Below, piece by piece: positions 26,858-34,905 of a stretch of DNA of 41,481 nucleotides; positions within the stretch are counted from its first letter, which is position 1; every line of letters begins with the position of its first letter. Under the pieces are notes generated by a model. It did not search any database and was not told the origin of the DNA. It was given only the letters and a program-made list of their open reading frames with translations. The stretch lies in the NCBI RefSeq assembly GCF_900129485.1, contig NZ_FQVW01000028.1, positions 1 to 41,481 on the forward strand. Direction: 5' to 3'. A program made the position numbers and the translations under genes. The stretch is from Ornithinibacillus halophilus. Lineage in GTDB: Bacteria > Bacillota > Bacilli > Bacillales > Amphibacillaceae.

Positions 26858-27627
26858 GGGAGCGAATTCACCCTGGGGGGGAGCGAGTTCACCCTGGGGT
26901 GGAGCGAGTTTCACGGGGGGCGAGCGAGTCCCTCCTACATTGGAGCAAATTTCACCCGGGGGCGAGCGAGTTCCACTCTGTGGGGATCGAATTCACCCTG
27001 GGGTGGAGCGAATTTCTCCGGGGGGCGAGCGAGTTTCATCCTGTGGGGAGCGAATTCACCCTGGGGTGGAGCGAATTTCACCCTGTGGGGAGCGAATTTC
27101 ACCCGAGGGCGAGCGAGTCCCTCCTACATTGGAGCAAATTTCACCCGGGGGCGAGCGAGTTCCACTCTGTGGGGAGCGAATTCACCCTGGGGTGGAGCGA
27201 ATTTCTCCGGGGGGCGAGCGAATTTCACCTGAGGGCGAGCGAGTCCCTCCTACATTGGAGCGAATTTCACCCGGGGGCGAGCGAGTTTTCACTCTGTGGG
27301 GAGCGAATTCACCCTGGGGTGGAGCGAATTTCACCCGAGGGCGAGCGAGTTCCACTCTGTGGGGAGCGAATTTCTCCGGGGGCGAGCGAGTTTCACCCTG
27401 TGGGGAGCGAATTTCACCTGGGCCGAGCGAGTTTCACCCTGTGGGGAGCGAATTTCACCCGGGGCGAGCGAGTTTCACCCTGTGGGGAGCGAATTTCACC
27501 CGGGGCGAGCGAGTTCTACCCATTACGGAGCAAGTTTCACCCGGGGGCGAGCGAGTTCCACTCTGTGGGGAGCGAATTTCTCCGGGGCGAGCGAATAACA
27601 CCTACCTTGGAGCGAATTTCACCCGAA
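26858..27627 (+). repeat. 37-unit tandem array of about 21-bp repeats (large array)
   Basis: I count about 37 contiguous units of 18-23 bp (mean near 21) with core GGAGCGAATTTCACCC alternating with GGCGAGCGAGTTTCAC. The array is far more GC-rich than its surroundings. A block starting GAGCGAGTCCCTCC recurs at 26922, 27111 and 27237, spaced by exactly 9 and 6 times 21 bp, and the first two copies are identical over about 111 bp but for one base: higher-order duplication. Open frames run through it only because the unit lacks stops; frame changes inside argue against coding. It lies between the amidohydrolase stop and a terminator, and fills nearly all of the 891-bp gap. Confidence 0.95.
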
Positions 27628-27643
27628 CCCCACTCCCCACCAT

Positions 27644-27684
27644 AAAAAAATCGGTGCCTGTTCCATATCACGGCACCGATTTTT
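27644..27684. terminator. Terminator between the large array and the DUF2207 gene
   Basis: AAAAATCGGTGCC pairs perfectly with GGCACCGATTTTT around a 13-base loop, with T-runs both ways. It ends the leftward DUF2207 gene (stop at 27690) and could also end a rightward transcript through the array. Confidence 0.93.
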
Positions 27685-27689
27685 CTTAT

Positions 27690-29555
27690 TTAAAATGCTC
27701 CTGCTCCTCCGCCTCCAGTTGGTGAAGTTGTGTTTGAGTTTGTTCCTCCTGATGTACCTGTATAAATAGCAATATTATGACTTGCAAATGTGGTAATAGC
27801 TATATCAGGATTATAGAGTAATGGGAATGCAGGTGTTATATTTTCTGCAAAGTCTACCTTTCTACATAGCTTTGCATATTGTTTTCCTTTTCCAAGTACC
27901 ACAGCATATTCAAGCCGTTTCTCCATTTTGATAGGGTCAGCTTCAACTGGGTACTGCTCTTTATGGAACAAAGCTTTTGCCCGTTTAATTGCATATTTTA
28001 ATTGTTGAATCTCTTCATTCGAATAAGAGTAGGCTGGTGTTGCGATTAATACAGTAAATACTAGTAAATAAAATAGAATTACAAAAATTGTTGCACTCGT
28101 AAATGTAAATCCGATCGTGTGAACAATTAATGCGATTGGGAAATAAAAGACACTTACCCACTTCCATTTACTAAATAAAACACTAATAATAGCTAGTGCT
28201 CCAACTACAATCGGAATCACTAATTGCTCTGTTTCAGAGATAGGATAAAATGTTGTTGAAAAATAGATCAATCCAAATGAAACAAAGGTAAACAAAATCG
28301 TTAACCAAGGATAAGGTTTGAATGGAGTCCTTACTTTATAATAGGCATCTCTGGCTAATACAAACTCTGACCATACCTTAAAATGGTTTTGGAATTTTTC
28401 TGCTTTTTTCTGTTTCTCCTTATCCGATGCTTTTTCACCAGCAGTAAGAGACTCTAGTAAGAAGTATTCGCCTTGCTTATCCTTTTCAGTAAAGAGCCAT
28501 GAGTATAAGTAACTATCTGCCATATCTAAGTCATGACCGGAGGAATCCTTCCAAGTGAATCGGATTGTTTGGTCTCCTTCTTTTCTTTCTGATGCCACTT
28601 CCTCTAATGTCACAATCCCACGCTGTTTTAAAGAAAATAAAGCAGCAAGAAAACTATCATTTGTTAAAAATCCTTTTGAATCTAAGAAATATGCATCTAG
28701 GAATTTCACGAATAAAGGATCTGTATCCTCGACAAGCCGAAGCAATGTATCATCACTTTTATTTCCACGATAACGGGCTGGATGCTTCATGTACAACCAA
28801 ATCCCGATCAATATTGTTAGCACAATTAAACCAATTAGGATTGGGTTAAGACTGCTTATATTTTTATCTAAGTTAGCTACTCTTAATTCATATTCTGCTT
28901 CCGACGCCAAGATAGAGTCTAACATTTCTTTATCTTTCGTTAAGCTTACGGTGTCACTTAGTTGATTCGCTGGGAAAACTACTCGAATATACGAATCTTT
29001 CCCTTTCTTCAACAGGGGATTAGAATAATGAAACTGGTTGTTGGAGATTTGCCAACTACCAACCCCATCTTCATGGAGAAAGAAATTTGTATCCTCCGTA
29101 ATTGTTTTAGCCGGTGTTTGAATCCAAATATCAACATTATTTAAGTCCGTTTCCGATGATGAATCAAAGAAGGCATATGTCATATCTGCTACATCTACGT
29201 ATTTTTCAATCGAACCATGGACTTCATATTGGTATCTCACTGTTTTCGTTTCATTTTCCGAGGCAGAATAGATTTTAAAGAAATCATCATCTTTTTCTAC
29301 TTCAAGCTGTTTAGGGGCATTCCCAATTAAAAAGGCTTCAAAGTTTCGCACATCTGACTCAATTTGTCGAGTCATCCCCTCAAAACTATCGTTAAATGTA
29401 TACGTAAAAAACTCTTCAACATGCATGACGCCATTTTCATCAATTTCAGCATATATCTCAACTTTATCAATCGTAAGTTCTTCATCCGCATGAATGGTCA
29501 ATGGGAAAAAGAATAAGATTGGAATCATTAGCAAGATAATACATATCTTTTTCAT
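27690..29555 (-). CDS. DUF2207 membrane protein
   Basis: A 621-residue protein with signal peptide (1-23), an extracytoplasmic DUF2207 domain (about 24-230; EIDENGVMHVEEFFTYTFN, SFEGMTRQI), a helix at about 235-255, a cytoplasmic region rich in charge (about 256-410), four or so further hydrophobic helices (415-515) and a Gly-rich end GGGGAGAF that is common in this family. Function unknown; a role at the envelope is probable. AGGAGGG precedes the ATG. Single gene. Confidence 0.88.
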   Translation of the reverse strand: MKKICIILLMIPILFFFPLTIHADEELTIDKVEIYAEIDENGVMHVEEFFTYTFNDSFEGMTRQIESDVRNFEAFLIGNAPKQLEVEKDDDFFKIYSASENETKTVRYQYEVHGSIEKYVDVADMTYAFFDSSSETDLNNVDIWIQTPAKTITEDTNFFLHEDGVGSWQISNNQFHYSNPLLKKGKDSYIRVVFPANQLSDTVSLTKDKEMLDSILASEAEYELRVANLDKNISSLNPILIGLIVLTILIGIWLYMKHPARYRGNKSDDTLLRLVEDTDPLFVKFLDAYFLDSKGFLTNDSFLAALFSLKQRGIVTLEEVASERKEGDQTIRFTWKDSSGHDLDMADSYLYSWLFTEKDKQGEYFLLESLTAGEKASDKEKQKKAEKFQNHFKVWSEFVLARDAYYKVRTPFKPYPWLTILFTFVSFGLIYFSTTFYPISETEQLVIPIVVGALAIISVLFSKWKWVSVFYFPIALIVHTIGFTFTSATIFVILFYLLVFTVLIATPAYSYSNEEIQQLKYAIKRAKALFHKEQYPVEADPIKMEKRLEYAVVLGKGKQYAKLCRKVDFAENITPAFPLLYNPDIAITTFASHNIAIYTGTSGGTNSNTTSPTGGGGAGAF

Positions 29556-29639
29556 AAGTCGCCCTCCTTCATTCCATACTATACGTACGAAATAGTATTG
29601 TAAAAAGTTTCATCAGGCTTAGTAAAAAGGAGAAGTGGC

Positions 29640-30590
29640 ATGATACAAATCATTGCAATTACTTCGGATAACAAACGGAAAACGATGAAATCCATTGATG
29701 AGGTACTAGATGGAGATTATCAGTGGTGGTGGATCGATTTTAATAACCCGACAGATGAAGAAGTAAAACAATTGGATACGAAACTTCACTTTCACCAATT
29801 AGCAATTGAGGATTGCATACTGGGGCAACAACGGCCAAAAATGGATTATTATGATGATTTTTCTCTCATTGTTACGCACACAATTGGACCTGTGTCATTT
29901 GACCAACATGAAATAAATGTTTTTATAGGCGATCAATTTATTGTGACTTTTCATAAAGATGATGTTCCCGAAGTTAATCAAGTATGGAACATGGCAATTA
30001 AGCAAGAGGATATGAAGGATTGGGATATTTACCGAATTTTTTATGAAATATTAGACAAGGTCGTCGATCACTATTTCCCAATCATCTACCAGTTGGAGGA
30101 TTCTATAAATTTAGTTGAGGATAATCCTGAGGAATTGTCCATGAATGTGTTATTGGAACAATTATTTGAGTTGAGACATGAATTGTTAAAATTAAGGCAT
30201 GCCATCAATCCAATCAGAGACTTGGTTTATCGAATCTTAAATTCTTCTCATCTACAAGGAATAGAAGACAGACGAGAATATTTTGCTGACATTTATGACC
30301 ATTTATTAAAACTATCGGAAATGGTGGATTCCAACCGTGAAATCACAAATGATATTAGAGATAACTTTATTTCGCTAAACTCTTACCAGCAAAATAAAGT
30401 GATTCAGGTTTTAACGGTAATCACGTCTATTTTTGCACCACTTACGTTTATCGCTGGGATTTATGGAATGAATTTTGTAAATATGCCAGAACTCGAGTGG
30501 CATTATGGCTATTATATTATTCTTGCTCTCATGTTTGTACTTAGCCTAGCCATGATCATGTGGTTTATAAAAAGAGGATGGTTTGGGTGA
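29640..30590 (+). CDS. corA: CorA-family Mg2+ transporter
   Basis: A 316-residue protein with a large N-terminal cytoplasmic domain (to about 250), a long stalk helix and two C-terminal membrane helices. The first is followed by the diagnostic YGMNF (GMN motif), and the second ends in basic residues (IKRGWFG). CorA pentamers conduct Mg2+, sometimes Co2+ or Ni2+. AAAGGAG precedes the ATG. No Mg2+ riboswitch was seen in the 84-bp upstream gap, which it shares with the divergent DUF2207 gene. Confidence 0.93.
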   Translation: MIQIIAITSDNKRKTMKSIDEVLDGDYQWWWIDFNNPTDEEVKQLDTKLHFHQLAIEDCILGQQRPKMDYYDDFSLIVTHTIGPVSFDQHEINVFIGDQFIVTFHKDDVPEVNQVWNMAIKQEDMKDWDIYRIFYEILDKVVDHYFPIIYQLEDSINLVEDNPEELSMNVLLEQLFELRHELLKLRHAINPIRDLVYRILNSSHLQGIEDRREYFADIYDHLLKLSEMVDSNREITNDIRDNFISLNSYQQNKVIQVLTVITSIFAPLTFIAGIYGMNFVNMPELEWHYGYYIILALMFVLSLAMIMWFIKRGWFG

Positions 30591-30591
30591 A

Positions 30592-30619
30592 GGGAAGAAA
30601 TAAACTTCTTCCCTCATTT
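30592..30619. terminator. Terminator of corA
   Basis: GGGAAGAA (30592-30599) pairs with TTCTTCCC (30606-30613), followed by TCATTTTTT. It sits between corA and the end of the convergent small gene. Confidence 0.88.
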
Positions 30620-30625
30620 TTTATG

Positions 30626-30769
30626 TTATATCCCATTCAACAACAAGAATATAGCTACCACTAATACCCCAATTCCAATAATAAATGTAATGGCCTTTTT
30701 CACTAATTTAAATCCAATGACAATAATAAATAATGCAAGCACCACTAGAAGTATGGCTAATAAATCCAT
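30626..30769 (-). CDS. 47-residue hydrophobic membrane peptide
   Basis: A short leftward ORF with a very strong GGAGGGGG seven bases before its ATG. The product MDLLAILLVVLALFIIVIGF, then KLVKK, then a second hydrophobic helix ending LLLNGI, is two membrane helices joined by a basic turn. Not recognised as a family; no operon partner. The strong start site and convergent position against corA, sharing its terminator, support a real gene. Confidence 0.65.
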   Translation of the reverse strand: MDLLAILLVVLALFIIVIGFKLVKKAITFIIGIGVLVVAIFLLLNGI

Positions 30770-30881
30770 AATTCCCCCTCCAATCAATATCTACTACTTT
30801 ATCTTATGCAACTCCCATTTATAAGATTATCATAGATTATGAAAATTCCAATAACCTTTTTTAAAAAAATAGTAGCTAGAC

Positions 30882-30922
30882 AACCTAAAAAAGATGAACA
30901 ACACTAAGTGCCATTCATCTTT
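30882..30922 (-). terminator. Terminator of the LCP-like gene
   Basis: AAAGATGAA (30890-30898) pairs with TTCATCTTT (30914-30922), followed on the minus strand by a T6 run, 12 bp past the stop at 30934. Confidence 0.88.
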
Positions 30923-30933
30923 ACTATCAACGA

Positions 30934-31782
30934 TTATTGTACCATTGGTTGAATCGGTTCATCATGGTGATTCTCTATTTTTCCTCTATATTCACTTATA
31001 TGATATTCAACATCGTCAATCTCATCACTTTGGACTTCCTCTTCTCCCTCTTCCCAATCAATGGTTACCTGTAAGCTATCTTTCATATTCATCAACTTCA
31101 TGACTACCTTCATCATTTGACTGAACTCCATATTTGTTTCCATACTGCTTTGTAGTTTAGTCATCATCGGGATCGACATGGAACTTTGTATTGTATCGGC
31201 TATATTTTCCACAGATTTCATACTGTGGTCAGTCAGATTCCGAGAGTTCTTCAATTTTTCAATATTCGATTGGAGGGATGGGTCGTCTATCTCTTCAACA
31301 ATAGATGATATTTTTTCCATATCTATTTTTAAGAAGTAGTCTAATGGAACATCTAGCTCTTCCCCTGCTTGCTTTAACGATGCTTCCACACTTGTATCGC
31401 TATCGTCACCAGAGGATGCAAAAACAGGAGCCACCTCATTCTTTATAGGTTTTATCTCAACCACTTCTTCATTTGCATTGATAGAAAGTAATGCTTTAAA
31501 GTTTGAAAACTCACTAAAGGTTTGTTCAGGATCTTCTGCAAGTAATAATACATGTAAAAAATCAACATTTTTACTGTTTTTACCTAAATCAAATGGTTCT
31601 TTAGGTATAAGCTTTACTTCATTTAAACTATGTTTCAATTTATCCGATACATCATTAATAAAATTTCCGATGTTATTATTATCGTCAGTCGCCTGTTCCT
31701 CACCAGTTTGTGCGAATGTCCAACCTAGCGCAAAAAACAACGCCAAAGTGACAACGACATTTAAGAACTTTAACAATTTCAT
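30934..31782 (-). CDS. Secreted protein with a degenerate LCP (LytR-CpsA-Psr)-like domain
   Basis: A 282-residue protein with signal peptide or anchor (about 1-25) and a domain recalling the LCP fold: FLHVLLLAEDPE, FKALLSINANEEVVEIKPIKNE, then ELDVPLDYFLKIDMEKISSIVEEID, like the VPIDYYVKVDM segment of LytR. The catalytic motifs are missing: the usual SDTxxLxSIN reads SNFKALLSIN, and IPRDTYV reads IKPIKNEV. The second half (180-260) is helical and Met-rich, then acidic. LCP enzymes attach glycopolymers to peptidoglycan; this one would be inactive or regulatory. The fold assignment is inference. TGGAGGG precedes the ATG. Confidence 0.7.
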   Translation of the reverse strand: MKLLKFLNVVVTLALFFALGWTFAQTGEEQATDDNNNIGNFINDVSDKLKHSLNEVKLIPKEPFDLGKNSKNVDFLHVLLLAEDPEQTFSEFSNFKALLSINANEEVVEIKPIKNEVAPVFASSGDDSDTSVEASLKQAGEELDVPLDYFLKIDMEKISSIVEEIDDPSLQSNIEKLKNSRNLTDHSMKSVENIADTIQSSMSIPMMTKLQSSMETNMEFSQMMKVVMKLMNMKDSLQVTIDWEEGEEEVQSDEIDDVEYHISEYRGKIENHHDEPIQPMVQ

Positions 31783-31903
31783 AATACGCCCTCCAGTTAA
31801 ATCAACCTAGTAGGCATTATTTCCAAAAAAATGGTTGTATAACCTGGTAAACCAATAAAAAATCCCCTATTCGCAGCGTTTTCCACGATTAGAGTATTTG
31901 GTT

Positions 31904-32980
31904 TCATGATATTTCATCTAACTTCAAATTAGCTGGTGGTTTTCTTCGGAAGAACCACCCTAACACTGGGGGTACAAATAAGACAATAATTAAGATTCGC
32001 ATTAGCTGCAAGGCACTAACAATAGCTGGGTCACCACCAATTTCTGTTGCCGTAATTACCATTTCAAAGAGCCCACCTGGAGCAATGCTTAAAATGGAAG
32101 TGGTAACAGATAGTGGCGAAAAATAAGCGAGTAACAGTCCAAGCCCTGCACTCGTTAATATTATCAGAAGGGAAAGACCTAAATAGTAAAACGATAACTT
32201 TCCACCGAGCTTCAAATCACGGAATAGTATTTTTTTACCTAAACTAGCCCCAACTGCAATTTGACCTAAGATAATTAATTGCTGTGGTAGTGTTGGCAAC
32301 TGAATCCCACTTACATTCATAATTGCAGTAATTCCTAATGCACCAATAATAATCCCAGCAGGAAGTTTATCTTTAATTAATAATGCAATAATTGCTGGAA
32401 TGAAAAACCACATATACTCTAAAATACTTGTTGTTTGAGAGTTCGTGGCTACTGCTTCAACAAGTTCTGTTTCATTTCCAGCAAAAATCAATGTCATTGC
32501 AGCTGGAATCGTAAATAAAACGGTTAATAGACGAATTGTCTGGAAAATAACAACTAGTGAAGATTTTGCTGAAAGGGATTCACTTGCCAGTGCCATTTCT
32601 GAAAGCCCACCTGGGATACAGGAAAACACACTTGTGACAGGGTCTATTTTAATCCATTTGGTTACCATGAACCCTAATACAACACTTACAACAATTAGAA
32701 CAATGGTTAACAACAAGTACGGTATTAGGTACGGTAAAATTGTTTGGAAGGTCTCTGCTGTAAAGTATAGTCCAAACGAAATACCTAGAATGGCGAATCC
32801 TCCGTTTTTTATTGCTTCTGGCACAACCATTTTCCTTTTGAAAAAGCCTTGCCATAAAGACACAGCTATAAGTGACCCCAACACCCATGGTAATGGCAGC
32901 TGAATAAAATAAAATAGCATGCCTCCTAGAAATGCAATTATGATCGTTTCAACGATGGAAAATACTTGTTTTTTTTTCAT
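31904..32980 (-). CDS. AbrB-family membrane protein (putative transporter)
   Basis: About 358 residues with around ten hydrophobic helices and an internal duplication: CIPGGLSEMALASESL in the first half and IAPGGLFEMVITATEIGGDP in the second. This is the AbrB_dup/'ammonia monooxygenase' family (PF05145), presumed transporters and unrelated to the DNA-binding AbrB. The ATG at 32980 follows AGGAG; the ATG at 33022, overlapping the vanZ-like stop, lacks a site. Cotranscribed with the vanZ-like gene. Confidence 0.85.
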   Translation of the reverse strand: MKKKQVFSIVETIIIAFLGGMLFYFIQLPLPWVLGSLIAVSLWQGFFKRKMVVPEAIKNGGFAILGISFGLYFTAETFQTILPYLIPYLLLTIVLIVVSVVLGFMVTKWIKIDPVTSVFSCIPGGLSEMALASESLSAKSSLVVIFQTIRLLTVLFTIPAAMTLIFAGNETELVEAVATNSQTTSILEYMWFFIPAIIALLIKDKLPAGIIIGALGITAIMNVSGIQLPTLPQQLIILGQIAVGASLGKKILFRDLKLGGKLSFYYLGLSLLIILTSAGLGLLLAYFSPLSVTTSILSIAPGGLFEMVITATEIGGDPAIVSALQLMRILIIVLFVPPVLGWFFRRKPPANLKLDEIS

Positions 32981-33021
32981 AAATTTCTCCTTTTGTTTCT
33001 CCCAAAAAAGTGAATCACTCA

Positions 33022-33492
33022 TTATCGTGATTCACTAACGTTTTGCTTTTTTCGATTAATGATAGCTATCATTAACATATAAAGCACGATTCCTACAAAT
33101 GCCCCTGCACTATCAATCCCAACATCTTTCAACTGTGGGCCACGTCCAGGTATAAAGGATTGATGATATTCATCGGATGCAGCGTATAGAACTGCCAAAC
33201 AAAAGGCCCAAATAATTCCTTTCCACCCTTTTATTCCACTACTTCTTAATGCATGAAGCAGTAAAACTCCTAGTACAAAATAAGCGAAGAAATGTGCATT
33301 TTTCCTAATAAAATGATGGAATTGTTCTACATCAAAAGTTGCACTTGGTACTACTTGTTCAATTGTTTGGAGGACGATTTGCATGACACCATTGCTAAGT
33401 TCACTTGATGCTGAACCAGGTTGATGGGATAAGTAAAAAATGACACTCATCCATAATATTACGAAAGACCATGCTACATATTTGTATTTCAT
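33022..33492 (-). CDS. VanZ-family membrane protein
   Basis: A 156-residue protein with four or five hydrophobic helices and the family motifs YLSHQPGS, IRKNAHFFAYFVLGVLLLHAL, AASDEYHQSFIPGRGPQLKDVGIDSAGAFVG. VanZ-like proteins are widespread envelope proteins of unclear activity; the name comes from teicoplanin resistance but says nothing about resistance here. AAAAGGAA lies upstream of the ATG. First of two genes with the AbrB-family gene. Confidence 0.9.
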   Translation of the reverse strand: MKYKYVAWSFVILWMSVIFYLSHQPGSASSELSNGVMQIVLQTIEQVVPSATFDVEQFHHFIRKNAHFFAYFVLGVLLLHALRSSGIKGWKGIIWAFCLAVLYAASDEYHQSFIPGRGPQLKDVGIDSAGAFVGIVLYMLMIAIINRKKQNVSESR

Positions 33493-33643
33493 CGCGTATA
33501 AATTCCTTTTCTTTATATTAATCTATAATAATACGAACATAATTGTATCATATTGTATGGTTGTAAGGGAGTACTACTCACCTTTCTATTTTTTATAAAG
33601 ACTGAATACTTTTTCAAAAAAGTAACAAGAATTATACAAAAAA

Positions 33644-33652
33644 TGCTATAAT
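33644..33652 (+). promoter_or_regulatory. Extended -10 motif, distal promoter of proline dehydrogenase
   Basis: TGC-TATAAT, about 195 bp before the start codon. Weak -35. It lies in the 354-bp gap (33493-33846), which otherwise shows no ORF or known riboswitch. Confidence 0.45.
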
Positions 33653-33683
33653 ACTTTATATAGAGACAATTAATTACTAGATA

Positions 33684-33692
33684 TGCTATAAT
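33684..33692 (+). promoter_or_regulatory. Extended -10 motif, proximal promoter of proline dehydrogenase
   Basis: A second ATGC-TATAAT exactly 40 bp after the first, with AGACAA 17 bases upstream as a poor -35. It would give a leader of about 150 nt. Confidence 0.5.
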
Positions 33693-33846
33693 TATGGAGT
33701 TGGGATGTAGTGATTAAGACCTAAACATTCTATGAATCTACGTCTTTAGATTAGATGTACTTAATTATGAAAACGGTCACATATGCTACTTTACCGATAT
33801 ATTGCATTCTAGATCACTTTTTATACGACATGGGGAGGTATACAAT

Positions 33847-34827
33847 ATGGGATTGGCAAAAGATTTTTTCATTTATTTATCACAGAACAAAGTACTGAAC
33901 AGTGGAGCGAAGCGTTACGGATTAAAACTAGGCGCAAAATCTGTTGTTGCCGGTACTAATGTTGAAGAAATGATTGAAAGTGTAAAAGCACTTAACATTC
34001 AAGGCATCTCCTGCACCATTGATAATTTAGGAGAGTTTGTTTATGAAAGAGAAGAAGCAACAAAAGCGAAGGAACAAATTTTGAATGTCATCGAAGCGAT
34101 TCATGAACATCAAGTCGATGCACATATATCCTTGAAGCCAACTCAGTTGGGTCTTGATATTGACTACGATTTTTGCTTTAAAAATTTAAAAGATATTGTT
34201 GAAGCAGCAAATCGTTATAACATTTTTGTAAATGTTGATATGGAAGACTATGGCCACTTGCAGCCATCGTTCGATTTAATCGACGAGCTTTCCAAATCGT
34301 ATAACAATATCGGTACGGTAATTCAAGCATACTTCTTCCGTGCTGAAGAAGACATTGAGAAATATAAAAATTACCGTTTACGCCTTGTAAAAGGGGCTTA
34401 TAAAGAATCTAGTGAAGTAGCTTACCAAGATAAGCAGTTAATTGATCAGAACTTTGTCCGTTTAATTGAATATCATTTATTACATGGTAAGTTTACATCG
34501 ATTGCAACTCACGACCACAACATTATTAATCATGTAAAACAATTTGTGAAAGACAATAATATTCCATTAGATAAATTTGAATTTCAAATGTTATATGGAT
34601 TCCGTAAAGATATGCAGGTTCAGCTTGCTAAGGAAGGATTTAACTTCTGTACGTATGTGCCATTCGGGGATGATTGGTACGGTTATTTCATGCGTCGTCT
34701 AGCTGAGCGTCCAGCCAACTTGCAACTAGTTGGAAAACAAGTTTTCAATAAGAAAACAAATACGGTGTTAGCAGTTGGGGCAGGAGCTTTCGTACTCGGC
34801 CGCCTATCTAAACGTAAAAAAGACTAG
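33847..34827 (+). CDS. Proline dehydrogenase
   Basis: A 326-residue FAD enzyme oxidising L-proline to pyrroline-5-carboxylate. The family motifs are present: LRLVKGAYKES, ATHDHNII, EFQMLYGFR and the substrate-binding RRLAERPANL. It is about 20 residues longer than Bacillus PutB/FadM because of a C-terminal hydrophobic tail (about 303-318, TVLAVGAGAFVLG) ending in basic RLSKRKKD, which may bind membrane. The ATG at 33847 follows GGGGAGGT; the upstream reading from 33802 has no site. No P5C dehydrogenase gene is adjacent. Confidence 0.93.
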   Translation: MGLAKDFFIYLSQNKVLNSGAKRYGLKLGAKSVVAGTNVEEMIESVKALNIQGISCTIDNLGEFVYEREEATKAKEQILNVIEAIHEHQVDAHISLKPTQLGLDIDYDFCFKNLKDIVEAANRYNIFVNVDMEDYGHLQPSFDLIDELSKSYNNIGTVIQAYFFRAEEDIEKYKNYRLRLVKGAYKESSEVAYQDKQLIDQNFVRLIEYHLLHGKFTSIATHDHNIINHVKQFVKDNNIPLDKFEFQMLYGFRKDMQVQLAKEGFNFCTYVPFGDDWYGYFMRRLAERPANLQLVGKQVFNKKTNTVLAVGAGAFVLGRLSKRKKD

Positions 34828-34905
34828 TTAAATATGTTAATAATGGTAAGTTTTCTGAGGATTGGTTACTTTTATAGTTAATTGAAAAGTCAAATTTAGA
34901 GCTTA

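Noticed and set aside
26858-27627. CRISPR array
   Set aside because: Units are contiguous with no unique spacers, unit length is variable and no cas genes are present.
26858-27627. G-quadruplex array
   Set aside because: G-runs recur only once per 21 bp, leaving loops of about 16 bases, too long for canonical quadruplexes.
26814-27725. Long open frames through the large array (303, 248 and 100 codons), giving GERISP-, ASEFHP- or GANFTR-type peptides
   Set aside because: The 303-codon frame passes through all three repeat translations because unit length varies from 18 to 23 bp, so no frame is maintained. The openness follows from a repeat unit lacking stops on this strand. It also runs on through the terminator into the antisense of the DUF2207 gene.
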